Shown here: one piece after another, positions 23,062 through 33,899 of the stretch
How positions within the stretch are numbered: position 1 is the stretch's first letter
Layout of the letters: each line of letters starts with the position of its first letter
From: Artemisia argyi
Lineage: Eukaryota; Streptophyta; Magnoliopsida; Asterales; Asteraceae
Length of the DNA stretch: 64,000 nt
Reading direction: 5' to 3'
NCBI GenBank assembly: GCA_030686995.1
Contig: CM060702.1
Location: forward strand, 67,458,440-67,522,439
Made by a program: the position numbers and the translations under genes
The notes under the pieces: generated by a model
The model's input: only the letters and a program-made list of their open reading frames with translations
What the model was told of the DNA's origin: nothing
Databases searched by the model: none

Positions 23062-23389
23062 TGTTGTCCCAAATGTCTCTGGATCGATTTATGAATTGCA
23101 AAGTAACATGAATAAGTAAATCTAAATTTCATTAACCATTGTAAAGTTACATGTAATTACATATATATAAGGTTTCAACCATTGTGTTGAACCATTGTGA
23201 CTTTTCATAGAATGGTTGTGACCATTCGATCTAGCCCTAACCATTGTGACCATTCGGTTTGGCCTTAGTCCAACCGAATTAACTATAAGTTAGTTATTAA
23301 GTTTCTACTTAACATAATTGGTCCTTCTAACTTCTAACTAACTAAACATTAATACTAATATGCAATGAAGAAGATTATATCGGGTCACA
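23062..23389 (-). repeat. 5' LTR of the copia element
   Basis: Right copy, first in the element's orientation. Near-identical to 17515-17842. The TATA-like CCTTATATATATGTAA (about 23157-23172 on the minus strand) is the likely promoter, followed by an untranslated leader of about 960 bp (22088-23047) before gag-pol. Confidence 0.93.
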
Positions 23390-23683
23390 AAACATGAAGC
23401 TTAATTTACAATTTATATATCTAGTTCTGCATCACTAGTTGATGCACTAATCATGCACATGTTGTCTTGCAATCCAATATCCAAACCAACTTCTGAAGCT
23501 GTACAATAATCATGGAGTTTAGGTGTTTAATACAGTAATAATCTTCCAAGTTCTTATCATGCTCTATATAATCTACATGAGTTTTTTTTACTCATTTTCC
23601 ATCCTCACTTGGATCAATGATAGAAGCACTTAGCTAGAGAGTTTTTCTATATGATATTATAGCTGAAACTTTAAATGCTTAGG

Positions 23684-23714
<31 letters not shown>

Positions 23715-24477
23715 ATGAATTAAGATTGATGACATTTTTTTTACGGTATAACTTTTTGATATGGGTTTAAATGCTTGGGCTAATTAGTTTCAGGATTACA
23801 GGCTCCCATGATGAAGCCAGCGGTATTTTTCTTCTACTAGACCACATATTAGTGGCATGTATCCGTACACGTGGTAGCATGTCGGGTTGAGCCGTTGGGT
23901 GACGGGTCAAAATATGTTCAGCTTGAAATGGGTAATTTGTTAGTACGAGTCAAATTGGGCTTGCATGACCTGCGAACACCTTTTGATGATTTTCGTTTAT
24001 AAATAACCAATAGTTGTGACTATAAGAAACAATTTTGTTACGGTTATAGTATTAACTTTTCAATAAAAACAAGTTACGAGTTTGTATACTTTAAAAGCAG
24101 ACTTGGGCGACTATCAGCTCGTTTGACCCATTAACGCTTTAATGAAAACGATTTAGAAGATTGTATACATTAAAAATAGGCTTGGGTGGGAGTCTGTAAA
24201 CTTACCTGATCAATTTTCGCCGTTTGAGGGCAAACATAACCTTAATGGACCTATTATTAACTAATTGGGTCTAAATTATCTTATGCATTGCATTCCTTTG
24301 TATAGTAGATTTCGTACAAAGAAACATGGTTAATATAGCATCTACTCCATATAAGTCAAAGCTTCTTTTGGCGCCCTTTCAAATAACTTGATCTAATGCC
24401 TTGCATTCATTAATGACAACAGTTAATATCTGTTATCTCACTCTCACAGCTAATTGGGTCTAAATTATCTTGTGCAG
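23390..24477. other. Unassigned stretch between copia and the ubinuclein fragment
   Basis: Contains a T-run (about 23683-23710) and a duplicated phrase TAATTGGGTCTAAATTATCTT (about 24262 and 24452), the second directly before the first ubinuclein exon. No N-terminal ubinuclein exons are visible here. Confidence 0.5.
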
Positions 24478-27400
24478 ACACCTGGATCATCTGATGATTT
24501 TCAGGAGACTACTACCAAAGAAAAAGCACTAAAAAGCAAATTTATCACAGATGATGCTTTAGAAGACAAGATTTGTGATCTTTATGATCTTTTCATTGAG
24601 GTACTCTACTTTGGACTCTTTATTCAGGAAAACACACTACTTGAGGTTAATCTTAATATTTTTGGAGTATCTTTTGATTCTGGGTTGAATCTTTATCAGG
24701 GGCTCGATGAAGATGCAAATCCTCAGCTTAGGAAGCTTTATGCAGAGGTAAGCTCGTCAATAGTACTTGAGGTTAATTATAGACATGACTAATTTGTCCA
24801 GTTACTCATGGGTTGATTATTGTTGTGTTTAATCTCTAATTAATGGTTAAATCGTAAGATAAACATTAGTAGCTAAAAAAGGAAACATGTCAAATGGGCT
24901 GAATAGGTCCAAATCTGTTGAAAGTGTATTTCTAATGCATACACCAACCAAACTGGATTACTTCATTCGAGTTACTCACAGGTTGCAAACTGTCTATGCT
25001 ATTAGACAGTCATTTATGTTGCTTGAATTCAACAAGGTTAAACAAAATTCATGTGTAATATGTTCATGTTGCAGCTAGCAGAACTGTGGCCAAAAGGCTG
25101 CATGGATAACCATGGGATCAAACGAGCAATTGAAAGGGCAAAAGAAAGGAGAAAAGCTTTAAATTATCACAAGGTATTATAATTATAGGGCATACAGTCT
25201 CATCAGAGGCTCTGGAGTCAATTGGCCTTTGTAATGCTTAGAGGTGGCAAAATGGTTGGGTTGGGTCTTGGGTATTAGATGGGTATGGGTATAGATGGGT
25301 CACTTGGAAGGATGGGTCTAGATGAGTTTGGGTCAAACGAGTCTTGGGTCGAGTCGGGTTGGGCTTTTTTGGGTATTTCATCTTTATCCTTTTATTCATC
25401 ATTAATTATTCGGGTTCTTTTTGTTTTCGTCCGTTTTTTACGTTTTCGTTTGTTTTTTACGTTTTTGTCAGGTTTTTTACGTTTTCGTCCGTTTTTTTAC
25501 GTTTCCTCCGTTTTATTTACGTTTTCGTCCGTTTTTTTTACTTTTTCGTCAGTTTTTTACGTTTTCGTCAGTTTTTTTTCGTTTTCGTCAGTTTTTTTAC
25601 GGTTTCAATTATTTTTTAACGTTTTCGACCGTTTTTTTTACGTTTTCAACCATTTTTTTACGTTTTCTTCAGTTTCTTTACGTTTTCGTCCGTTTGTTTA
25701 CGTTTTCGATAGTTTTTTACGTTTTCGACCGTTTTTTTTTCGTTTTCGTCAGTTTCTTTACGTTTTCGACCGTTTTTTAACGTTTTTGTCTAATTTTTTA
25801 CGTTTTCGTCAGTTTTTTTATGTTTTCGTCAGTTTTTTTTACATTTTCGCCAGTTTCTTTACGTTTTTGTTCGTTCTTTTACGTTTTCGACAGTTTCTTT
25901 TACGCTTTCAACCATTTTTTACGTTTTCGTCAGTTTCTTTACTTTTTTTACGTTTTCAATCGTTTTTTTTACGTTTTTGCCAGATTTTTAACATTTTCGT
26001 CAGTTTTTTTACGTTTTCGTCCATTTTTTACGTTTTCAACGGTTTTTTTAACATTTTCGTCCATTTTTTTTACGTTTTCAACTGTTTTATTTATGTTTTC
26101 CTAAGTTTCTTACGTTTTCGTTAATTTTTTTTACGTTTTCGATACTTTTTTTTTACGTTTTCAACCGTTTATTTTACGTTTTCGTCAGTTTCTTTACGTT
26201 TTCGTCAGTGTTTTAACGTTTTTGTCCAATTTTTTACGTTTTCGTCAATTTTTTTAAGTTTTCGTTAGTTTTTTTACGTTTTCAACTGTTTTTTAACATT
26301 TTCGTCCGTTTTTTTATGTTTTCGCTAGTTTCTTTACGTTTTCGTTCGTTCTTTTACGTTTTCGACAGTTTTTTTAGTCTTTCAACAGTTTTTTACGTTT
26401 CCATCAGTTTCTTTACGTTTTCGTCAGTTTTTTTATGTTTTCAATTATTTTTTACGTTTTCGTCCGATTTTTAACATTTTTGTTAGTTTTTTTACGCTTT
26501 CGTCCATTTTTTTATGTTTTCAACAGTTTTTTACTGTTTTCGTCCATTTTTTTACGTTTTCAACCGTTTTATTTATGTTTTCGTCAGTTTCTTACGTTTT
26601 CGTCAATTTTTTTTACGTTTTCGATATTTTTTTTTACGTTTTCAACCGTTTCTTTACGTTTTTGTCAGTTTTTTTTGCGTTTTTGACCATTTTTTACGTT
26701 TTCATCTGATTTTTTACGTTTTCAATCGTTTTTTATGTTTTCGTATGCTTTTTTACGTTTTCGACAATTTTTTTGCATTTATGTCAGGTTTTTTACCTTT
26801 TTGATTTGTTTTTTTTACGTTTTGAATAACGTTTAAAGACTGACAAAAACGTAAAGAAATGGGCAAAAACATAAAAATTAGACGAAAACGTAAAAAAACT
26901 AACAAAAAACTGATGAAAACATAAAAATTAGACGAAAACGTAAAAAAACAGACGAAAACGTTAAAAAATGATCGAAAACGTAAAAAACTGACCAAAATCT
27001 AAAAATTTAGACTAAAATGTAAAAAAATATATGAAAAATTAAAAAACGATCAGCAATTAAAAAAACTGATGAAAACAATAAAAAACGATCGAAAACGTAA
27101 ATACCTGACGAAAACGAAAAAAATCGATCTAAAACGTAAAAAACCTGACGAAAACGTAAAAAACAAGTCGAAAATGTAAAAACTGATGAAAACGTAAAAA
27201 ATCAGACGAAAACATAAAAAACGGTCGAAAACATAAAGATACTGACGAAAACATAAAGAATCGGACAAAAACTTAAAAAAACGGTCGAAAACGTAAAAAA
27301 ACTGACGAAGACATATAAAAACTGACGAAAACGTAAAAAAACTGACGAAAATGTAAAAAAAACTGACGAAACGTAAAGAAACTGACAAATTGTAAAGAAA

Positions 27401-29144
27401 CTGACGAAAACGTAAAAAAACTGACAAAACGTAAAGAAACTGACGAAAACGTAAAAAAACAGTCAAATACGTAAAGAAAGTGACAAAAACGTAAAGAAAC
27501 TGACGAAAACGTAAAGAAACGGACGAAAACGTAAGAAAACGGTCGAAAACGTAAAAAAACGGACCAAAATGTAAAAAAAACAGACGAAAACGTACAAAAA
27601 AAATAACGAAAATGTAAAAAATCGATCGAAAACGTAAAAAAACTGACGAAAACGTAAAAAAACAAGTCGAAAACGTAAAAAAACTGACGAAAACATCAAG
27701 AAACTGATGAAAATGTAAAGAATCGGATGAAAACGTAAAAAAAATGGTTGAAAACGTAAAAAAACAGACGAAAATGTAAAGAAACTGACGAAAACGTAAA
27801 AAAACAGTTGAAAACGTAAAGAAACTAACGAAAATGTAAAAAAATTGACGAAAACGTAAAAAAACAGTCAAAAACATAAAGAAACTGACAAAAACGTAAA
27901 GAATCGGACGAAAACGTAAAAAAAGGACAAAAACGTAAAAAAACGGACCAAAACGTAAAAAAACTGACGAAAACGTAAAGGAACTGATGAAAACGTAAAA
28001 AATCGATCGAAAACATAAAAAACTGACGAAAACTTAAAAAACGGTCGAAAACGTAAAGAAATTGACGAAAAGGTAAAAAAACTGACAAAAACGTAAAAAA
28101 CGAATGAAAACGTAAAAAACGAACGAAAACGTAAAAAAACTAACAAAAACGTAAAAAAGATTCGAAAACGTAAAAAGCTGATGAAAACGTAAAAAAATGA
28201 CGAAAACGTAAGAAATAGACGAAAACCAGGAGTGTTTTTTAGAATTTTAGTAAATACCCAACTTATACCCATGTTGTATTATTTTACCCAACCAGACCTA
28301 CCAATATTTATTAATTAAAATCACTATACCCATCTAAATCTAACAATACCCAACTAAACCCATCCCATTGAAAATATTTACCCAACATTACTAATGCTAT
28401 ATACTAGAGTTGGCAATTTTGACTAGTTTACTTATGCAGGAATCAGTTTGGATTTAGCTTTGTGTTTTATCTCAAACATGTTATATAAAGAAGTACAGGT
28501 CAAATGGGTGAAAATTCTAGAAAATTGCCTAAAGATCTGGATTACTAAATGTAGATTTTTTCACACATTTTAACAACAGAAATGCGAATGACCTTTTCAA
28601 ATGGTTGTGGAACTTATTTTATTTCTCTCTAATTTGATGTTAAATGACCAGGAGAACTTGCAGAAGAAAAAGGTATCTGCCCCAAAACTGAGACTATTAC
28701 TGTCGATGTTGGCTCTGTAGGTCTGAGCCAACGCGTTCCTGATAAGCTAGTCACTGATTCGAGTGCACCCATGAGATCAGTATCCAACACAATGGCTGCT
28801 AATGCTGCCGCAGGGCAGTCCAATTCTGTAAATTAAAGGCACTTACCGCTGACAGGCCAAAACAAGAGAAACTAAAGGGAAATTCCAGCAATCAGAATAA
28901 CTCAACGGTTTCCGAAGCTTTGGTGAAGCAAAAGGTAAGAAGGAAGCCCGAGGCTGTTATGGATGCGGGTCAACCTCGACCCCAAAAGTTAACTTCAGCA
29001 CAAGGGGAGGAAAAACGCAAGTCATATGAGCCAATGACTGGACGATATCTTGCACAACCTGCTATTCAGCCGCCTGTTAATCCTGCTATTACTGGTGGCC
29101 AACCTGAACAACCAGCGGTGAATAGTTCAGTTGACATGGTTTAA
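24478..29144 (+). pseudogene. UBN: Ubinuclein-like gene fragment (HIRA histone-chaperone complex subunit), 5'-truncated and frameshifted
   Basis: Exons with canonical borders lie at 24478-24600, 24700-24747, 25075-25173 and from 28652. They encode in order TPGSSDDFQET..ALEDKICDLYDLFIE, GLDEDANPQLRKLYAE, LAELWPKGCMDNHGIKRAI and a Lys-rich segment, which I recognise as the middle domain of plant ubinuclein. Ubinucleins work in the nucleus with HIRA in replication-independent H3.3 deposition. The N-terminal HIRA-binding region is absent upstream. In the last exon the frame breaks twice: near 28685 in a CCCCAAAA run, and near 28830 (SNSV then KLKALT). It then runs open to a stop at 29144. The third intron is enlarged by a 3.15-kb foldback element. 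Missing 5' exons plus two shifts make it a pseudogene or captured fragment. Confidence 0.75.
25239..28391. mobile_element. Foldback element made of two inverted minisatellite arms
   Basis: The left arm (about 25420-26826) is a tandem array of roughly 20-bp units built on CAGTTTTTTTACGTTTTCGT, about 70 units. The right arm (about 26826-28232) is the same array inverted (ACGAAAACGTAAAAAAACTG). Outside the arms, GGGT-rich flanks are also inverted (TTGGGTATTAGATGGGTATG left; CATACCCATCTAA-like right). TAATGCT borders both sides (25232-25238, 28392-28398) and may be a target duplication. Long Phe-rich frames on both strands are artefacts of the repeat. It lies inside an intron of the ubinuclein fragment. 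No transposase is present. Confidence 0.7.
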
Positions 29145-29789
29145 CTTGAGGTTTTGCACCAAATCCAGACCAACAATGTTACGGTGACTGGCACGTCAGG
29201 CAGTGTACATTGCTTTGGATTTGCCGTTTTCTTCTATAGACCCCAAATTAAAAAACTCAAAGTTTGTAGGTTTAGGATGTTAAATGGCCACCCTTTGTTT
29301 GTGGCTTTCGTTTTGGGCTACATAGATTATAAGTAAATGATGTGAATGACGCATTTCATATGAGAGTTTTTAAATGCAAATCGGGCAGCCCTTTTTTAAG
29401 GCCACATAGTATTGGTTTGAATATAACATGTACTTAGATAAGCTGGGCAAAAACTTTTTAATCTTTGCAGATAACTAACAAGGTTGATCTACATGGTTTT
29501 TGCTACAATGGTCCTGGTATTGGTTCTAATGTGCCTCAAAGTAAGGGTGTTCATCGCTTTTGTAAGACCGGACCTAAGCTGAATGAAAATAACAAAGATG
29601 CAAAGTGGTTGGTGTAAACTAACTCTAATGAATCAGTTTATACCATTGTAGAGAGCTAGTTTACAGTGGTCTGAATTCAGCACCAATTAACCGCTTACAT
29701 TTAACACATTAAATCCCTATTCCAAAAATGTATGTCGCCTTTCCTAAGTATCTCACAGCAAAACACTTTCCAAGTCAGGATTTTACACC
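29145..29789. other. Stretch downstream of the ubinuclein fragment
   Basis: An exon-like frame preceded by TTTGCAG at about 29471 reads ITNKVDLHGFCYNGPGIGSN and stays open to TAA at about 29616. I do not recognise it. The rest shows nothing I can support. Confidence 0.3.
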
Positions 29790-29875
29790 TTGTAACTTTG
29801 GAATGTTGTTTCCATGAGTAATATGTCATCGACATATATGACCAAGAATACGACAATACTCCCACTAGCTTTCAG
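29790..29875 (-). pseudogene. Scrap of a copia reverse transcriptase
   Basis: On the minus strand the frame reads SIVVFLVIYVDDILLM, the YVDD active-site block of Ty1/copia RT. The surrounding sequence is not open. It is unrelated to the copia element at 17.5-23.4 kb, whose motif reads GVYVDDLIITG. Confidence 0.6.
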
Positions 29876-30065
29876 CTATACACATGTGGTAATTGTGACT
29901 TGAAATTGGAATAATCACTTTTAGGTATCTTTCAATCTATTGAGTCATCACCAAAGTATAAAGTTAAAACACTATCAGAAAACTTCATTTTTCACGAAAA
30001 TGTGACCTTTAGGTTTAAGGCGAGAGATAATATAATCTACCAACAAAAGTAACGATGAGACATAA

Positions 30066-30355
30066 ATGATAACTAGTCAATGCAGTAGCAAAATGCTATG
30101 TGATTTGACTAAACTATCCCTAGTAAACGATCAGCAGATGAACCCTGGTTTTAGAGAATTATATTTGGCCTCTTGCAGACTAAAGGTATTTCCGAAGTCA
30201 TTTCGAGCCATGAAACAAGTTAAATGGTTGGATCTTTCTAGCGATGAAATCCATGTCCAAATTCCTCATTGGGCAGGGGAGATAGGAGGCAATGGGCAGT
30301 ATCATTTAAATCTTTCACATAACTTCATAAAAGCTTGCCACAATTTCAATGGTAT
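30066..30355 (+). pseudogene. Receptor-like protein LRR fragment
   Basis: The frame reads FRELYLASCRLKVFPKS, VKWLDLSSDEIHVQIPHW and HLNLSHNFI, the LxxLxLxxxxxxxxIP pattern of extracellular leucine-rich repeats in plant receptor-like proteins. Only about three repeats survive. No signal peptide, transmembrane segment or further repeats are present, and the homology stops where sequence antisense to UTP20 begins (about 30350). Confidence 0.6.
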
Positions 30356-31800
30356 AAGGGGAACTGCTGCTCCACTTGAAAGATCTGATTGAACATCTTT
30401 TATGATCTTGACTGCAGATGTTAATATCTCTCTCATTATGCTTAAAACAATATCAATATTTTCTGCAAAGTGTTCCTTCATTACTACTACCAATAGTCCC
30501 AAGACCTCTAAATAAGTAGATAAACAAAGATCCTAACATAATTGAAGGTGTTTGTGATTGCAACTTTTGGGCAACAGTTATATCAATCTTTATTTTTTTT
30601 ATTTTTGTAAGTGATTAATTCTTAAATGTCATCGTTCTCATTTTATTTTATTTTTAACCGCAATAGTCGTCTTCATGATCATCAATTTTAGTTACTTGAG
30701 CGAAATAAAATATGCTTTAGCTTTATAATGAAAATAGCAAGCAACTTATATGGACAATACCTGTGCCGCAGCACTCCATAAACCCTGGTTCTTTGCTGAA
30801 TACCAATCCAAAGTGTTTGTTGAAATAGAACGTAGACTTTGTGAGTCAACGCGGTCAACCAAAATCTTTATAGCAGTACCAGCCATAGATCAAACTTGTT
30901 GCTCCGTATCATTCGCCAAACAGAGAACCATATTTTAATAATAGCATGGAGCATTTCAAGCACAGATTCTCTTCCAGTCGAATGCTCATAACTACAACAA
31001 TAAAAACAATATATATTAAATTATAAACTAATTCAACATTTACACGTACAAAAGATATTATCATGAGCTTCGCATTACCTGAGATTTGCAAGCAAAAAAT
31101 CGAAGTGTTGTTGCATGCGTTTTTCTTTAAGCTTGTAATTGAGCAAAAACTCTAGAAAAATCTAATGGCATTTATTGTGTATCTTTTCATCGGTACTTGT
31201 TACCATTAACTCTGCAACTTGATTAGCAAGATCAAATATCTCCGGAACCTTAACCTTACGCTTCATAATCTCCCTCAATAAAGAAAGTACGATACATGAT
31301 GGCTTTCTTTCAAGATCAACAAAAATCAAAAACTGAAGAAGCATCTGCGCCTGCTCTTTTTTAGTTTCAAACTTGTGCTTTTTAGAAGTGCAGTCAGCAT
31401 CCGAATACATGATTCGGCCAATGGACTGCTGGCATTAACTTAACTATGTAATATAGCAAAAAGTTCACTTCTTATATTATCAGCCTGTGAATCGAGTGAC
31501 GGTAACTGAAACTTCACAAGAACTGAAAGACACATAAAAGATGAAGATGTTATATCTTCATACTTCGAACTCAAGCCACTGCATAGCAATTCAACATAAG
31601 GATCCAAGAATCCCAATATTTGTTCGTCTTTTTTTAACTTTTTCAGATTCTTGATTCGCTCATGCAAAATCCTGAGAGCAAATACCGTTATCATATATGA
31701 ATCCTTCGCATTCTGTTGAATTAGCTGATAAGTAAAAAAAGAAAATATCACTCGGGTTTGCACCCGGGTTTGATTCAATACCAGAAGCTATATGCTGCCG
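30356..31800 (-). pseudogene. UTP20: UTP20-like fragment (U3 snoRNP / SSU processome component)
   Basis: On the minus strand, collinear blocks read DSYMITVFALRILHERIKN and LGFLDPYVELLCSGLSSKYE (about 31720-31560), NASSPLAESCIRMLTALLK (about 31435-31380), FVDLERKPSCIVLSLLREIM (about 31320-31260), QVAELMVTSTDEKI, RMQQHFDFLLANLR (about 31130-31085), YEHSTGRESVLEMLHAII and LGLLVVVMKEHF. I recognise these as the ARM/HEAT-type C-terminal half of plant UTP20, a large nucleolar protein for 18S rRNA processing. In-frame stops (after ILHS; after KIHNKCH) and frame changes between blocks show it is dead. Intron borders such as CTCAG|GTAATG remain, so the copy is genomic rather than retroposed. Confidence 0.65.
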
Positions 31801-31999
31801 CTTAGTTTCTAATTTCGACTTCAATTTTGGCATCAACTAGATAAATTAAAATAGCTAATAAAATGACTCACATAAGAAAAACTTATAACCCGAATCAAGT
31901 TACTAGTCTCAAATACAGTTTGCTAATCGCCAAAAACAAACTTGGCAATTAACAGCTTTAAGAATATGAAGATTAATATCACACAACTTTTTTTTTTTC

Positions 32000-32400
32000 T
32001 CTAGATACTCAAATAAAGTATGCAAGCAAATGGACCAATATGGAATTGTTATGATTCTGATTTTCCATCTGCAACCATTGCTTCAAAGCTAGGTTTGAAT
32101 TTAAAATGTCATATGCATACAATGTTTACATCTCGAATACAATGGTGGGGATTAAGGACAAATGGCTGTGCATATATCGTCAATTTCTTCCTGAGCATAA
32201 TGTATGGGTAATGAAGAAGTACAATGTAAAACATTCTTGGGTAACATTGGAGCATAATAGCCAACTGAACTTTGGATATAACTACTACTTCAATGGCATT
32301 CCTCATGAAGGGCCAACTTATAAAACATGGTATATACAAAACTATAATGTTATGCAATGCCTTGTATCTCCAAATCTTCAAGCATGCAATGAATAGGCGG
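32000..32400 (+). pseudogene. F-box-associated (FBA) domain fragment
   Basis: One frame reads YRQFLPEHNVWVMKKYNVKHSW, resembling the conserved VDLWVMKEYGVKESW core of the interaction domain of plant F-box proteins that recruit SCF targets. A preceding block in another frame (CYDSDFPSATIASKLGLNLK) may belong to it. There is no F-box motif and no complete frame. Call based on one motif. Confidence 0.4.
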
Positions 32401-32836
32401 CTTCTAATTATCATCTTGTTCCACGAATAAACCTAGAACACACAAAGATCTTCGAAGCTTCAAGAACATTATGAGTAAACTTCATACCATCGTTACCAAA
32501 AGCAAAAACACCCAAAACCCATATCAACACCCGTCTTCATTTTTACAGAATGCGTTTTTGATTCTTAAGGAAAAGAAAATAAAATAACCAGAACCTGTGC
32601 TTTGCTACAACAAAATCACATCAATGCCTCTGGAATAAAAAATAAACCAACAAAATAAATAATATACATGTAAAATCATCAATGAAAATCTACAAGACCT
32701 ATTCTTTAATTCATTGGAACAAAAAAAATATATATATATATAAATCTTGCCAAAAAAATATTACAACCCCGGTTACGGCCACGACACAACCCGGTATGCT
32801 TCTTTTGTTAAAATTTGTTCATAACAGGTTTTAAGT

Positions 32837-32886
<50 letters not shown>

Positions 32887-33191
32887 TACGGTTTGTTGCT
32901 TGTTATAAGAAAGTAATAATATTAACAATAAAATAAAAACTAAGAACAATAACATTTTGATCAAAACAACGAAAACACTTACAGTGACCCGACCAACTTA
33001 ATCCCAACTACCACTAACCAAATATTAAAAACAAGCATCATTCATAGAACATAAAGCAAATATTTGTTTGAGATCTACCAAAATACAAAAAAAGAAACTT
33101 AAAAACCAGCACCGTCCTGCTCCGCAGGGGAAAGCACCCTATGATTTATAGGAAGTAACCGAGTAATGTCAAAAGTCATTACATTGATACC
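32401..33191. other. Unassigned stretch with a poly(T) tract
   Basis: T-run of about 46 at 32840-32885 and a short (TA)n at about 32731. No gene seen. The part nearest 33191 is probably the 3' UTR of the minus-strand gene to the right. Confidence 0.5.
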
Positions 33192-33502
33192 CTAACCCCT
33201 ATGATAATCACAGGCTGTGTGCCAGTCACGAGGGGTTTGCACCATGATGTCTTCATTATGATATTTATAAGTCATATCATATTGTCCTCTAACAATTCCA
33301 TTTGCAGCTTCAATTTGGTCCAGCACAACCAGGAATGTCATGTCATCCACAAACTCAAAATCCCGACCTTCACCACCACGAATATTGGTATGTATGAGCA
33401 GCGGTCTTCCAGGGGTTCCATGTACTCTTACTGCAACACCGTTCGGTCCCGCCCAATTAAACACTTCTAATTGAGGGAACCTGTAAAGAAGTTCCTCTTG
33501 GG

Positions 33503-33585
<83 letters not shown>

Positions 33586-33762
33586 GAAGATGAAAGGTCA
33601 GTAGCAAGTAGTTATTTAATAACAGAGTAAAAATAGGAGTTGAGAGTAAGGAAACCTACAATTGAAGTGCTGAGCAACTTGCTCCAATGTAAGCCCGATG
33701 TTTTTCAAGGGTGCAAGAGTTTGTCTAGTTAGTATTGGTACTCCATAGAAATTAACTGCCAT
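33192..33762 (-). CDS. Small two-exon gene of unknown function, 138 aa
   Basis: Exon 1 is 33762-33660 and exon 2 is 33505-33192 on the minus strand. The donor T|GTAGGT and acceptor ATATATAG| join in frame (codon TTG split 1/2). The product starts MAVNFYGVPILTRQTL, continues with LTLEQVAQHFNLTQEELLYRF and NWAGPNGVAVRVHGTPG, and ends DWHTACDYHRG. It is hydrophilic, with no signal peptide, no membrane segment and no motif I recognise. The intron is mostly a (TA)n microsatellite that runs right up to the acceptor. A TATA box lies about 50 bp upstream of the ATG. No stops or shifts are seen, so it may be functional. The ATG at 33762 is preferred because upstream in-frame codons lie before the likely transcription start. 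Confidence 0.6.
33508..33580. repeat. (TA)n microsatellite forming the intron of the 138-aa gene
   Basis: About 73 bp of TA. Its edge provides the TATAG splice acceptor of exon 2. Confidence 0.9.
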
Positions 33763-33799
33763 TGCAATTTTCTGGTTGTTGTTTTGTAAAGAAGTGTGG

Positions 33800-33849
33800 A
33801 GCGGGCTGACACTTTTATAGGGGTGGAGAAGTGTGGAGCGGGCTGACAA
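33800..33849 (-). promoter_or_regulatory. Promoter of the 138-aa gene: TATA box between duplicated GC-rich motifs
   Basis: On the minus strand TATAAAAGT (33819-33811) sits about 50 bp before the ATG. The 18-bp word TGTCAGCCCGCTCCACAC occurs once on each side of it (about 33812-33795 and 33849-33832). Confidence 0.45.
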
Positions 33850-33899
33850 TTTAAACTTAATAGCAAACAAATGCTTGTGATATTGAAACCAGTATCTTG

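Larger units (their letters stand above)
17515..23389 (-). mobile_element. Nearly intact Ty1/copia LTR retrotransposon
   Basis: 5875 bp with 328-bp LTRs at both ends, both beginning TGTTGTCCCA and ending GGGTCACA, and a 5-bp target duplication AAACA (17510-17514 and 23390-23394). The primer-binding site, polypurine tract and single gag-pol frame are in the order of a minus-strand Ty1/copia element (protease, integrase, RT, RNase H). The LTRs differ by two substitutions that I can see (A/G in CCAAC[A/G]AATT, T/C in TATA[T/C]TGGG-like), about 0.6 percent. This implies a recent insertion, on the order of a few hundred thousand years under commonly used plant LTR rates. One premature stop is the only clear defect. 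Confidence 0.93.

Noticed and set aside
22164..23132. Several short frames in the copia leader on both strands
   Set aside because: They lie in the untranslated region between the 5' LTR and gag and show no domain.
25279..28272. Long Phe/Arg/Val-rich open frames on both strands (up to 281 codons)
   Set aside because: They are translations of the 20-bp minisatellite units in every frame. There is no start context, splice signal or non-repeat sequence.
32109..32414. 101-codon minus-strand frame
   Set aside because: Antisense shadow of the F-box-associated fragment on the plus strand.
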